Below are positions 8,224 through 16,283 of a DNA stretch of 64,000 nucleotides, in pieces. This DNA comes from Fimbriimonas ginsengisoli Gsoil 348 (GTDB lineage: Bacteria > Armatimonadota > Fimbriimonadia > Fimbriimonadales > Fimbriimonadaceae), in contig NZ_CP007139.1 of NCBI RefSeq assembly GCF_000724625.1, positions 1,674,001-1,738,000 of the forward strand, read 5' to 3'. Below the pieces are notes generated by a model that ran no database searches, was not told where the DNA came from, and was given only the letters and a program-made list of their open reading frames with translations. Position 1 is the stretch's first letter. Each line of letters opens with the position of its first letter. Made by a program: the position numbers and the translations under genes.

Positions 8224-9608
8224 GCGAGTCCGAAACGCCTCCCATCACCGAGGAACCCCGGCACACCTTCGGCTGGTGGATGCTCGGGCTTCTGTTGGCG
8301 GTGATGCTGGTGAACTCTCTGGTGACCTCCCTGAGCCCCAAGAACGCCGCCGCCAACCCGCCAATCAATGCGAACGAAGAGCTTCTCAAGCAGGTGGTTT
8401 CCCAGCTCCGGCTGATCTCCTACTCTCCCACCGGCGACGAGACGTCTACAAAAGATCTCCGGACGAAGACGCTCGAGGAGTTAAAAGAGCCGATCTCGGA
8501 CCTTGTGCCGGCGAGCAAAACCGATCCCGCGGCGGCCCGGATGTATGCGGCGATGCGGACCGAGGCGGGCGAATCGGTGCCCCAGGAAAGCCTAGCCCCG
8601 TTGCGTAACAGCAAATCTCCCAGCGACCAGGTCTTGGCGAGGATCTACGGAGTCCCCAAACTTTCACCCGCCGAGGCGAAGGCAATGGTAGCTATGCTGC
8701 CCGACGAGCCATTTGTTTATCAGCTCGCTAAGGTCCACGCCCTGGAAAAGTCCGGCGACAAAGAAGCTCGAGACCGAATTTTCACTGGCCGGCGCGCCAT
8801 TGGAATGGTGGTGGCCGGGATCTTTGCGATCATGGTCCTCATCGGGAGCGCCATTGCCTGGTCGCTCTATATGCGCGCTCGCCGCGATAATAAGATTGGC
8901 GAGAGCTCTGGCTACCCAATGGGCTCGATCACCCTCGCCGACGCCGACCGTCTAGCGTTAAGGGCGGCCCAAATCGTCGGACTCTTCCTGGTTTACTTAG
9001 TGCTCGCCGCGCTCCTTCGACTCGGCGCCGCCGGAACGATCGCCTCTGGAATCGCGATCATCGTCACGTTGCCGATCCTCGCGCAGGTGCCGGTGTACGG
9101 TAAGCGGATCACGCTTCAGACCGCCGGGATCTCCGCGCGAAACCTATTCCAACACATCCTCTGGGGAATCGGCGGCTTCCTGGTCGAGTTGCCCATCGCT
9201 CTCTTCATGGCGGCGTTAGGGGCGGCGCTTTTCAGCTTCCTTCCCGCACCGACGCACCCGGCAGCTCAGGAGCTTGCCCAGGCGAAGGATCTTTGGTCGA
9301 AGCTGCCGATTATCCTTTTCGCGACGATCACCGCGCCAATCTGGGAGGAGTTCGTGTTCCGTGGCCTGCTTTTCCCGGCGCTGGGCCGGGTATTCGGCCG
9401 GGTCGTTGCGGCCGCGGTCGCCACCGGTTTCATCTTCGCCATGATCCACCCTCAAGGCATCGCCCTCTGGTTCGGCCTCGCGACCGTCGGAACGATGGGC
9501 TGCGCCCTCACCTACCACACGCGCTCCCTCATCCCGACCATGGTCATGCATATGCTCCACAACACCGCCACGGTCGCCCTCCTCCTCCTAATGACGGCAC
9601 CCGTGTGA
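8220..9608 (+). CDS. CPBP-family intramembrane metalloprotease
   Basis: 462 residues from a GTG that overlaps the previous stop. One N-terminal membrane segment is followed by a soluble stretch of about 150 residues with helical character, then a membrane domain. The CPBP/CAAX-protease motifs are complete: WEEFVFRG (E375, E376, R380), the histidine of MIHPQG (about 410) and HMLHN (about 445-449). Family members cleave membrane-embedded or prenylated substrates. Many bacterial ones act in bacteriocin self-immunity or membrane-protein maturation. Being last in the transporter operon, it may process or regulate the DUF6785-like partner, which is inference. Confidence 0.87.
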   Translation: MSESETPPITEEPRHTFGWWMLGLLLAVMLVNSLVTSLSPKNAAANPPINANEELLKQVVSQLRLISYSPTGDETSTKDLRTKTLEELKEPISDLVPASKTDPAAARMYAAMRTEAGESVPQESLAPLRNSKSPSDQVLARIYGVPKLSPAEAKAMVAMLPDEPFVYQLAKVHALEKSGDKEARDRIFTGRRAIGMVVAGIFAIMVLIGSAIAWSLYMRARRDNKIGESSGYPMGSITLADADRLALRAAQIVGLFLVYLVLAALLRLGAAGTIASGIAIIVTLPILAQVPVYGKRITLQTAGISARNLFQHILWGIGGFLVELPIALFMAALGAALFSFLPAPTHPAAQELAQAKDLWSKLPIILFATITAPIWEEFVFRGLLFPALGRVFGRVVAAAVATGFIFAMIHPQGIALWFGLATVGTMGCALTYHTRSLIPTMVMHMLHNTATVALLLLMTAPV

Positions 9609-9615
9609 ATGGACC

Positions 9616-9633
9616 GCCGGTCTCCAGACCGGC
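9616..9633. repeat. Short perfect hairpin after the protease gene
   Basis: GCCGGTCT (9616-9623), two-base loop, AGACCGGC (9626-9633), seven bases after the CPBP stop. There is no T-tract, so it is not a classic terminator. It is similar in style to the other variable-stem palindromes in the window. Confidence 0.6.
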
Positions 9634-9657
9634 ATCCGGAACGGCGATTCGAGACAA

Positions 9658-9969
9658 ATGAAGATCGTAGTGTGTAACGACGAGCGCCATATCGTGCACC
9701 TGCTCAAGGTGAGCTTGGAGCGGCAAGGGCACGAGGTCCACCCCGTTTATGACGGCCTCGACTGTTTGAATAAAGTCCACGAGGTGTGGCCCGACCTACT
9801 GGTGCTCGATCGCCAAATGCCCGGAATGGGCGGTGAAGAAGTCCTCGCCGAACTCCGGCGCCACCCCGACACGCGAGACCTCAAGGTCGTCTTCCTCGAT
9901 GAGAATCATGATGACGACGACTCTTTCCCTGGCTCGTCCTTACGTCGTTTCTTTTCGTCGGGAGGCTAA
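9658..9969 (+). CDS. Truncated response-regulator receiver domain
   Basis: 103 residues. The first 80 fit a CheY-like receiver: acidic pocket N7/D8/E9, phospho-acceptor D51 in LLVLDRQMPGMGGEEVL, then LKVVFL. After that the conserved Thr/Ser and the Lys-Pro of the last strand are missing. The chain instead ends DENHDDDDSFPGSSLRRFFSSGG, with no final helix. A full receiver is about 120 residues. The other frames do not restore the missing part, so this is not a simple frameshift. A strong inverted repeat starts five bases after the stop. It may be a decaying gene or a single-domain protein with altered signalling. No kinase is adjacent. Confidence 0.65.
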   Translation: MKIVVCNDERHIVHLLKVSLERQGHEVHPVYDGLDCLNKVHEVWPDLLVLDRQMPGMGGEEVLAELRRHPDTRDLKVVFLDENHDDDDSFPGSSLRRFFSSGG

Positions 9970-9973
9970 GTGC

Positions 9974-10027
9974 TTGTCGACGATCATCACTGCACCTGGT
10001 CCCTATGGTGATGATGATCGTCGACAA
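9974..10027. repeat. 16-bp perfect inverted repeat (hairpin)
   Basis: TTGTCGACGATCATCA (9974-9989) is matched by TGATGATCGTCGACAA (10012-10027) with 22 bases between. No T-run follows, so a rho-independent terminator is possible but not typical. It directly follows the truncated receiver gene and may mark the event that cut it. Confidence 0.8.
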
Positions 10028-10072
10028 CCCCACCAGAGGCATTCCGACCTTGGAGAGGTCTTCCGAAATTAG

Positions 10073-10094
10073 CCGCGGGTCAGCAGACCCGCGG
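10073..10094. repeat. Perfect hairpin CCGCGGGTC / GACCCGCGG
   Basis: Nine-base arms (10073-10081 and 10086-10094) around the loop AGCA. It has the same style as the other short GC palindromes between genes and no T-tract. Confidence 0.7.
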
Positions 10095-10206
10095 TAAGGA
10101 GTCCGCCGCCCTCCCCCGACCCCGGCAGGCGGTCGAAGAACCTACTTGGTCGCTACCATTCCGCGAGCCGGACCAAGGGCTTCGTCCGGTAGAACCCTCT
10201 CCGGTC

Positions 10207-10244
10207 CGCTAACCGCTAACCGCCAACTGCTAGCCGCTAATACC
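10207..10244 (-). repeat. GCGGTTAGC-type repeat, copy 1
   Basis: On the minus strand this contains GCAGTTGGCGGTTAGCGGTT preceded by AGCGGCTA. A near-identical stretch lies at 18036-18064 on the plus strand. The unit is itself built from degenerate GCGGTTAGC steps. No function is evident. Confidence 0.7.
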
Positions 10245-10277
10245 GTTGGGATTGGGATATACGAGAGGCTCCTTACT

Positions 10278-10300
10278 CGGGCGGGCCGCCCGTGCCACGG
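10278..10300 (+). repeat. GC hairpin ending in TGCCACGG
   Basis: CGGGCGG (10278-10284) pairs with CCGCCCG (10286-10292), then TGCCACGG. The tail after the stem matches the tails at 58064-58070 and 47730-47737, while the stems differ. Confidence 0.6.
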
Positions 10301-10431
10301 TAACCGTCCCCTCGGCGGAGGTCCCGTCAGTTGGTTCTGCGGCAGGTATATTGAGCTTAGACACACCTCCTCGCCACTGACGGTTCCTACCGCCGCGCCG
10401 GGGAGGCGCGACCTAGGAGGCGGCAATACAA

Positions 10432-13224
10432 GTGAATAGTTTCGGCGCGCAGGCAACGTTCGCGAGCGGCGGCAGCGAGTACACCATCTACAGACTCGAT
10501 GCCCTCAAAGCGAAGGGACACGATATCGGGAAGCTTCCCTACTCCCTTCGCATTCTCCTTGAGAATCTCCTCAGAACCGAGGACAACCGCTCCGTCTTCG
10601 CCGCCGATATCGAGGCTCTTGCGACCTGGAATCCCAAGGCCGAGCCCACGAAAGAGATCTCTTTCACCCCGGCCCGAGTCATCCTCCAGGACTTCACCGG
10701 CGTCCCCTGCGTTGTCGATCTCGCCGCCATGCGCGACGCGATGACGAACCTCGCCGGCGACCCCAAGCGAATCAATCCGCTACAGCCGGTCGAGCTGGTC
10801 ATCGACCACTCCGTCCAAACGGACGCCTTCGGACGCGACGACGCGCTTACCATCAATCGCGACCTCGAATACGAGCGAAACCGCGAGCGATATGAGTTTT
10901 TGAAGTGGGGTCAGCTGGCGCTCGATAACTTCCGCGTGGTGCCGCCCAACACCGGAATCGTTCACCAGGTCAACCTGGAGCACCTCGCCCGCGTCGCCTT
11001 TGTCCGGCCGGACAACACCCTCTACCCCGACACCCTCGTCGGCACCGACAGCCATACGACGATGGTCAACGGCCTGGGCGTCCTCGGCTGGGGCGTCGGC
11101 GGAATCGAAGCCGAGGCAGCCATGCTCGGTCAACCGGTGAGCATGCTCATCCCCCAGGTCATCGGCTTCCGCCTCCTGGGCAAGCTTCCGGAAGGGGCCA
11201 CCGCCACCGACCTCGTGCTTACCGTCACCGAGATGCTCCGCAAAAAGGGCGTCGTCGGCAAGTTCGTCGAGTTCTTCGGCGAGGGTCTTCAGCACCTCCC
11301 ACTCGCCGACCGCGCGACGATTGGCAATATGTCGCCGGAGTTTGGCGCGACCTGCGCGATCTTCCCGGTGGACGACGAGGTGCTGCGCTACATGCGCCTC
11401 ACCGGCCGGCCCGAGAAGCAGGTCGACCTCGTTGAGGCGTACTTCAAGGAACAGGGGCTCTTCTACACCCCCGGCTCCGCCGAGGCGTCTTACTCCGACG
11501 TTCTGGAGCTCAACCTCACCTCCGTCCAACCCTCCATCGCCGGCCCCAAGCGACCGCAGGATCGCCTGCTTTTGGGGGACGCGAAGGCGAGCTTCGCCAA
11601 GGTCTTTGCGGATCAGATTCAGCCGCCGAAGGAGCCGAGCCTCATCGGCAAGCTTCTCGGCCAAAAATCTCCCGAGCCGGTGGCGGCGGGCGTGTCTGGG
11701 GTCGGCACCCCTTCCTCCGGCAGCCATTCCGGATCCATTTCGACATTGGAGAATCCATCCAACACCGTCGATCTTGGCGACCGGCCGATCCAGCACGGCG
11801 ATGTCGTTATCGCCTCGATCACGAGCTGCACCAACACCTCCAACCCGAGCGTAATGCTGGCCGCGGGGCTGTTGGCCAAAAAGGCGGTCGAGAAGGGATT
11901 GATGAGCAAGCCGTGGGTCAAGACTTCGCTCGCCCCCGGTTCTCGAGTGGTAACGGACATGTACGAGCGGTCCGGATTGATGCCCTACTTGAAACAGCTC
12001 AAGTTCCATCCGGTGGGCTACGGCTGTATGACCTGCATCGGAAACTCCGGCCCGCTCCCAGACGAGGTGAGCCGGCAAATCAACGAGAACAACCTCGTCG
12101 CCTGCTCGGTGCTCTCCGGCAACCGAAACTTCGAGGGACGTATCAATCAGGACATCAAGGCGAACTACCTGATGTCTCCCCCGCTGGTCGTGGCCTACGC
12201 GATCGCCGGCTCCATGAACGTCGACCTCGCCACCGATCCCCTCGGCAACGACCAAGAAGGTAACCCGGTTTATCTCAAGGACATCTGGCCGTCGCAAGCC
12301 GAGATCGCTGACGCGGCGCTCGCCTCGGTGAACCGTCAGGTCTTCCAGGAGAACTACGCGGACGTCTTCAAGGGGGACGAGCGATGGGCTCAAATCCAGG
12401 TCACCGGAAGCGATACATTCGTCTGGCATGGCGACTCGACCTACATCAAGAATCCCCCCTACTTCGAGGGAATGAGCCGCTCCGCGCCCACGGCGGTTAA
12501 CGAGCTCTCAGGAATGAAGGTTCTGGCCAAACTGGGCGACAGTATCACGACCGACCATATTTCCCCCGCCGGAAGCATCAAGCTAAATTCGCCGGCTGGC
12601 AGCTATCTCACCCAGCACGGGGTCTCGCCGCAGATGTTCAACAGCTACGGCTCGCGACGCGGGAACCATGAGGTGATGGTCCGCGGAACGTTCGCCAACG
12701 TCCGCCTGCGCAACCAGATCGCTCCCGGCACGGAAGGGGGCTACACCACCTACTGGCCGACGGGCGAGGTCACCACGATCTACGACGCCTCGGTCCTCTA
12801 CCAAGCGGAAGGCACGCCGCTGCTGGTGATCGCCGGCAAGGAATACGGCTCCGGCTCCAGCCGCGACTGGGCCGCGAAGGGCACCTTCATGCTCGGGATC
12901 AAGGCGGTCCTCGCCCAAAGCTTCGAGCGGATCCACCGCTCGAACCTGATCGGCATGGGCGTCGTTCCACTGGAGTTCGTGGACAGCCAGTCGGCCGATT
13001 CGCTCGGCCTGTCCGGCTCGGAGTCGTACGATTTGGTCGGATTGGCCGACGCGATCGCAACCAACTTCGCGAAAGGAAAACTGCTCGCCATGCGCGCGAC
13101 CGACGCGAACGGTAAGACGACGGAGTTCAAGGTCCGCGTTCGTATCGATACTCCGCAGGAGAATCTCTACTATCTCAACGGCGGCATCTTGCAATACGTG
13201 TTGAGGCAGTTGGTCAACGGCTAA
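10432..13224 (+). CDS. acnA: Aconitate hydratase
   Basis: 930 residues from GTG 10432. It interconverts citrate and isocitrate through cis-aconitate in the TCA cycle (cytoplasm). The [4Fe-4S] ligands are present: [11 protein letters not shown] and [12 protein letters not shown]. Other signatures are [28 protein letters not shown]-type text near residue 200 and [12 protein letters not shown] near residue 805, which carries the catalytic serine. Length fits the AcnA/IRP branch (about 890-930). A Ser/Gly-rich insert sits at about residues 412-440, before the first cluster cysteine, and makes it slightly long. The gene stands alone, with an extended structured leader upstream and a long palindrome downstream. 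Confidence 0.97.
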   Translation: MNSFGAQATFASGGSEYTIYRLDALKAKGHDIGKLPYSLRILLENLLRTEDNRSVFAADIEALATWNPKAEPTKEISFTPARVILQDFTGVPCVVDLAAMRDAMTNLAGDPKRINPLQPVELVIDHSVQTDAFGRDDALTINRDLEYERNRERYEFLKWGQLALDNFRVVPPNTGIVHQVNLEHLARVAFVRPDNTLYPDTLVGTDSHTTMVNGLGVLGWGVGGIEAEAAMLGQPVSMLIPQVIGFRLLGKLPEGATATDLVLTVTEMLRKKGVVGKFVEFFGEGLQHLPLADRATIGNMSPEFGATCAIFPVDDEVLRYMRLTGRPEKQVDLVEAYFKEQGLFYTPGSAEASYSDVLELNLTSVQPSIAGPKRPQDRLLLGDAKASFAKVFADQIQPPKEPSLIGKLLGQKSPEPVAAGVSGVGTPSSGSHSGSISTLENPSNTVDLGDRPIQHGDVVIASITSCTNTSNPSVMLAAGLLAKKAVEKGLMSKPWVKTSLAPGSRVVTDMYERSGLMPYLKQLKFHPVGYGCMTCIGNSGPLPDEVSRQINENNLVACSVLSGNRNFEGRINQDIKANYLMSPPLVVAYAIAGSMNVDLATDPLGNDQEGNPVYLKDIWPSQAEIADAALASVNRQVFQENYADVFKGDERWAQIQVTGSDTFVWHGDSTYIKNPPYFEGMSRSAPTAVNELSGMKVLAKLGDSITTDHISPAGSIKLNSPAGSYLTQHGVSPQMFNSYGSRRGNHEVMVRGTFANVRLRNQIAPGTEGGYTTYWPTGEVTTIYDASVLYQAEGTPLLVIAGKEYGSGSSRDWAAKGTFMLGIKAVLAQSFERIHRSNLIGMGVVPLEFVDSQSADSLGLSGSESYDLVGLADAIATNFAKGKLLAMRATDANGKTTEFKVRVRIDTPQENLYYLNGGILQYVLRQLVNG

Positions 13225-13237
13225 CTCGCTTGATAAT

Positions 13238-13279
13238 CCCGTATAGACTGCGGTGGCCTGCCACCGCAGTCTATACGGG
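13238..13279. terminator. 20-bp perfect palindrome downstream of aconitase
   Basis: CCCGTATAGACTGCGGTGGC (13238-13257) is followed by CT and its exact reverse complement (13260-13279). It lies 13 bases after the acnA stop and 39 before alaS. The stem is unusually long and has no T-tract. It could stop or protect transcripts, or be an inserted palindromic element. Confidence 0.6.
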
Positions 13280-13318
13280 TCCCCCAACGCCTTCTCCTGA
13301 GCGGTACCCTTTAGGGCT

Positions 13319-16057
13319 ATGACGGTCCGCGAGCTGCGCGAGAAATACCTGCGTTTCTTTGAGTCGAAAGGGCACCAGCGGTTTCCGGCCGCCTCGTTGG
13401 TCCCTTACGACGTCACGGGGCGACTGGATGAGTCGCTGCTGTTCACCGGCGCGGGCATGATCCAGTTCAAGCCGTTTTTCCGCGGGGTGGCGCGTCCCGA
13501 CCACCTCCGGCTGATTACGTGCCAGCCGTGTGTCCGCACCGGCGACATCGATGAGATCGGCGACGACACCCACCTGAGCTTCTTCGAGATGCTCGGCAAC
13601 TTCTCGTTCGGCGATTATTTCAAGGCGCAGGCGATCGCCTTCTCCTGGGAGTTCCTAACCGACAAACAGTGGCTCGGCCTCGACCCCCGGCGACTGTCGT
13701 TCTCGATCTTTGAGGACGACGAAGAGGCGTACAACGAGTGGGCGTTCTGGCTCACCCCGGCGGGGCTGGAGCCTGCGTCAAGGATCGTTCGGCTGGGGGA
13801 GGAATCGAACTATTGGCCCGCAAACGCCTTTAGCGCCGGCCCTCCGGGACCCTGTGGTCCGAACTCGGAGATGTTCTACTGGACCTCCAAAGAGGAGCCT
13901 CCAGGGAACGACTACACCCAGGAGGATTGGGTACGCGACGAAGCGGCCGGCAAGTGGGTGGAGATTTGGAATGACGTCTTCATCCAGTACGAGTGGCAAG
14001 GCCACCTCAAGGACCCGAGCAATTCGAAGCTCGGCTATGAGAAGGACGGCATGCCCGAGCTGCCGTTTAAATCGATCGACACCGGCATGGGCTTGGACCG
14101 AACCGCTATCGTGCTCGGCGGCCACAAATCGATCTACGAGATCGACGTCTTCCAGCCGATCTTCGCGAAGATCCGGGGTTTGCGTGGCGCCGGCGTCCCG
14201 CCGGCTGGTTCACGGGAAGAGCGCGCGGAACGGATTGTGGCCGACCACCTCCGAACCGCATCGTTCTGCATCGCCGACGGCATTCTCCCCGGCAACACCG
14301 GCCGCGGCTACGTGCTCCGGCGTCTGATCCGCCGCGCGACCCTTCAGGGTCAGCGGGTGCTCGGCTTCAACGAGCCGTTCTTGCACATCGTATATGAGGG
14401 GTTGGTGGAGTCGATGGGCGACTTCTACACCTCGCTCATCGACCAGCGGGAAATGATCGTGGAGACTCTCCGAAATGAGGAGACGCTATTCCGACGGACG
14501 CTTTCGAACGGGCTGCGGCTCCTCGCCGAGCAGATGGATGCCCTCATTGCGCAGCGCAAGTCGAGCTATAGCGGAACCGCTGCGTTTCAGCTCTACGACA
14601 CCTACGGATTTCCACTCGAAATCACCCAGGAAATTCTGTCTGAGAGCGGCTTCACCCTGAATGTCGAGGCGTACGAAGCTGCCCTTGCCGAAGCCCAGAT
14701 TCGCTCGCGGAAAGCCCAGGGGGACACCTCCGCTTACGGCGGCGTGACCGCCGCCGAGGAGTTGACTGCTGACGACGCGCCTGGCTTCACCACTTTCCTC
14801 GGTTACAGCGGCGTCGACGCCGAGGCTCGTGTCGTCCGAATCCGTCCGGCGGGAGAGGGGTTGCTCGTAGCCCTCGACCGAACCCCGTTCTACGCGGAGT
14901 CCGGCGGCCAGACCGGCGACCACGGAACGCTCACCTTGCCCGACGGAACCGCCTTACCGGTGGACAACACCACCAAGAGCGGCGGCACCTTCTGGCACCA
15001 CGTGTCCGCAAAAGAAATAGAACCGGAGAAGCTCCTCGGACAAACCGTTCGAGCCCAGGTCCTCGGCGCCCGCCGCGACCGGATTCGGCGCAACCACACC
15101 GCGACCCACCTTCTCCAAGCCGCATTGCGACAGACGCTGGGGACGCACGTGGCCCAGGCCGGTTCGTACGTCGGGCCGGATAACCTCCGGTTCGACTTCA
15201 CCCACAGCAAGGCGATGACGCCCGAGGAAATCGAGCGGGTGGAGCGCTCCGTCAACGAGCAGGCGCTCGCCAATACGGAGGTCACGACCTACGTCGATCT
15301 ACCCATCGACGAGGCCCGAGCCAAAGGCGCGATGGCGCTCTTCGGCGAAAAGTACGGCGACCGGGTCCGCATGGTAGAGATCGGCGACTTCAGCCGCGAG
15401 CTCTGCGGCGGAATCCACGTCCGTACCACCGGCGAGATCGGTCTGTTCAAGATCGTAAGCGAGTCGTCCGCCGCCAGCGGAGTCCGGCGAATCGAAGCGA
15501 TCACCGGCGAAGGGGCGTACGAGTGGGTTCTGGAAGAAACAAAGCGCCTGCGAGAAGCAGCCGCCCTGCTCAAGACCTCTCCGCGAGAGCTGGTCCCCGC
15601 GATCGAACGGACGGTGGAAGCCGCGAAGGAAGAGCGCCGCCGCCGCGAAAAGGCTGAGATGGCATCCATGGGTGGCGGTACCGCCACCGCCGAGCGAAGC
15701 GATGCCATCGATGTCGGACCGGTCGTGCTTTGGCGTCGCAACTTCGGCGACGTCGACCCGAAGCTGGCGGCGAACGCCGTGGACAACGCCGCCGCCGCGA
15801 AGCCGAACCAGGTGACCCTCGCCGCCGTCGTCTCGAACGGCAAGCCGCAGTTCATCTGTAAGTGCGGTACGGACGCGGTTACCGCCGGCGCCCACGCCGG
15901 CAACCTCCTCCGGGAAGTAGCGAAGATCGCCGGAGGAGGAGGCGGAGGCCGCCCCGACTTCGCCACCGCCGGCGGCCGAGACGCCGGCAAGGTTGACGAA
16001 GCGCTAGAAGCCGCGGCGAAGATCCTGGCCACAATGGTCGGAGTCAGCGCCGACTAA
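13319..16057 (+). CDS. alaS: Alanine--tRNA ligase
   Basis: 912 residues from ATG 13319. It charges tRNA-Ala and edits Ser/Gly mischarging. The class II core is at the N-terminus (LREKYLRFFESKGHQRFPAASLVP, then HLSFFEMLGNFSFGDYFK, near residues 5-105). The editing domain shows the zinc site HTATH (about 593) and CGGIH (about 695). A C-terminal Gly-rich DHHA1 part ends the protein (GGGGGRPDFATAGG). At about residues 287-298 the text GLRGAGVPPAGSREE sits in the segment before VADHLRTASF. It coincides with a GC palindrome in the DNA (14189-14205) and looks like an inserted repeat that left the frame open. Confidence 0.97.
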   Translation: MTVRELREKYLRFFESKGHQRFPAASLVPYDVTGRLDESLLFTGAGMIQFKPFFRGVARPDHLRLITCQPCVRTGDIDEIGDDTHLSFFEMLGNFSFGDYFKAQAIAFSWEFLTDKQWLGLDPRRLSFSIFEDDEEAYNEWAFWLTPAGLEPASRIVRLGEESNYWPANAFSAGPPGPCGPNSEMFYWTSKEEPPGNDYTQEDWVRDEAAGKWVEIWNDVFIQYEWQGHLKDPSNSKLGYEKDGMPELPFKSIDTGMGLDRTAIVLGGHKSIYEIDVFQPIFAKIRGLRGAGVPPAGSREERAERIVADHLRTASFCIADGILPGNTGRGYVLRRLIRRATLQGQRVLGFNEPFLHIVYEGLVESMGDFYTSLIDQREMIVETLRNEETLFRRTLSNGLRLLAEQMDALIAQRKSSYSGTAAFQLYDTYGFPLEITQEILSESGFTLNVEAYEAALAEAQIRSRKAQGDTSAYGGVTAAEELTADDAPGFTTFLGYSGVDAEARVVRIRPAGEGLLVALDRTPFYAESGGQTGDHGTLTLPDGTALPVDNTTKSGGTFWHHVSAKEIEPEKLLGQTVRAQVLGARRDRIRRNHTATHLLQAALRQTLGTHVAQAGSYVGPDNLRFDFTHSKAMTPEEIERVERSVNEQALANTEVTTYVDLPIDEARAKGAMALFGEKYGDRVRMVEIGDFSRELCGGIHVRTTGEIGLFKIVSESSAASGVRRIEAITGEGAYEWVLEETKRLREAAALLKTSPRELVPAIERTVEAAKEERRRREKAEMASMGGGTATAERSDAIDVGPVVLWRRNFGDVDPKLAANAVDNAAAAKPNQVTLAAVVSNGKPQFICKCGTDAVTAGAHAGNLLREVAKIAGGGGGGRPDFATAGGRDAGKVDEALEAAAKILATMVGVSAD
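14180..14215 (+). repeat. Palindromic element inside alaS
   Basis: GCCGGCG (14189-14195), loop TCC, CGCCGGC (14199-14205), flanked by TTGCGTG and TGGTTCACGG. It encodes RGAGVPPAGS, a peptide not expected in alanyl-tRNA synthetase. A related layout, TGGCACCGGCATCTTGCCAG, occurs between genes at 57766. Confidence 0.5.
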
Positions 16058-16283
16058 TCCCATAGCGTCGGTTACCTAACATCAAAGGTTCGGGCCACCG
16101 AGGTGGCCGTTACCGGGTTGAAATGGGCACGGGAGATTATTAAGGGGGCTCGACTCCAACGACCTGAGCTGGGTCAGCGGAAGCTCCAAGGTCGCGCAAC
16201 ATGGGGCAAATGGGTCCTGGGTCTTTCGCAACCCGTGCTACCATCGGTACGTACCTCCGACCGCTTTAAACGAGGTCTTTCCA
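16058..16283. other. Intergenic stretch before the DUF3352 gene
   Basis: No gene is supported here. A small GC hairpin, GGCCACC/GGTGGCC, lies near 16095-16111, and the start of the stretch (TAGCGTCGG) recalls the 4369/6158 repeat. I tried to fit SRP RNA, tmRNA and riboswitch signatures and none matched. Confidence 0.4.

Larger units (their letters stand above)
9970..10431. other. Long intergenic stretch rich in palindromes, upstream of aconitase
   Basis: No gene is seen in these 460 bases. Besides the separately listed repeats (9974-10027, 10073-10094, 10207-10244, 10278-10300), there is a long-range pair: CCGTCAGTTGG near 10324 and CCACTGACGG near 10372. These could form a bulged stem around a loop of about 40 bases in the aconitase leader. 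A GGAGG sits about a dozen bases before the aconitase GTG. Confidence 0.5.

Noticed and set aside
10780-12429. Open frame of about 550 codons on the minus strand inside aconitase
   Set aside because: The plus strand clearly encodes aconitase. The reverse frame is open only because of high GC in the third codon position.
16100-16283. Possible structural RNA (SRP RNA, tmRNA or riboswitch) before the DUF3352 gene
   Set aside because: No diagnostic core sequence of any of these was found.
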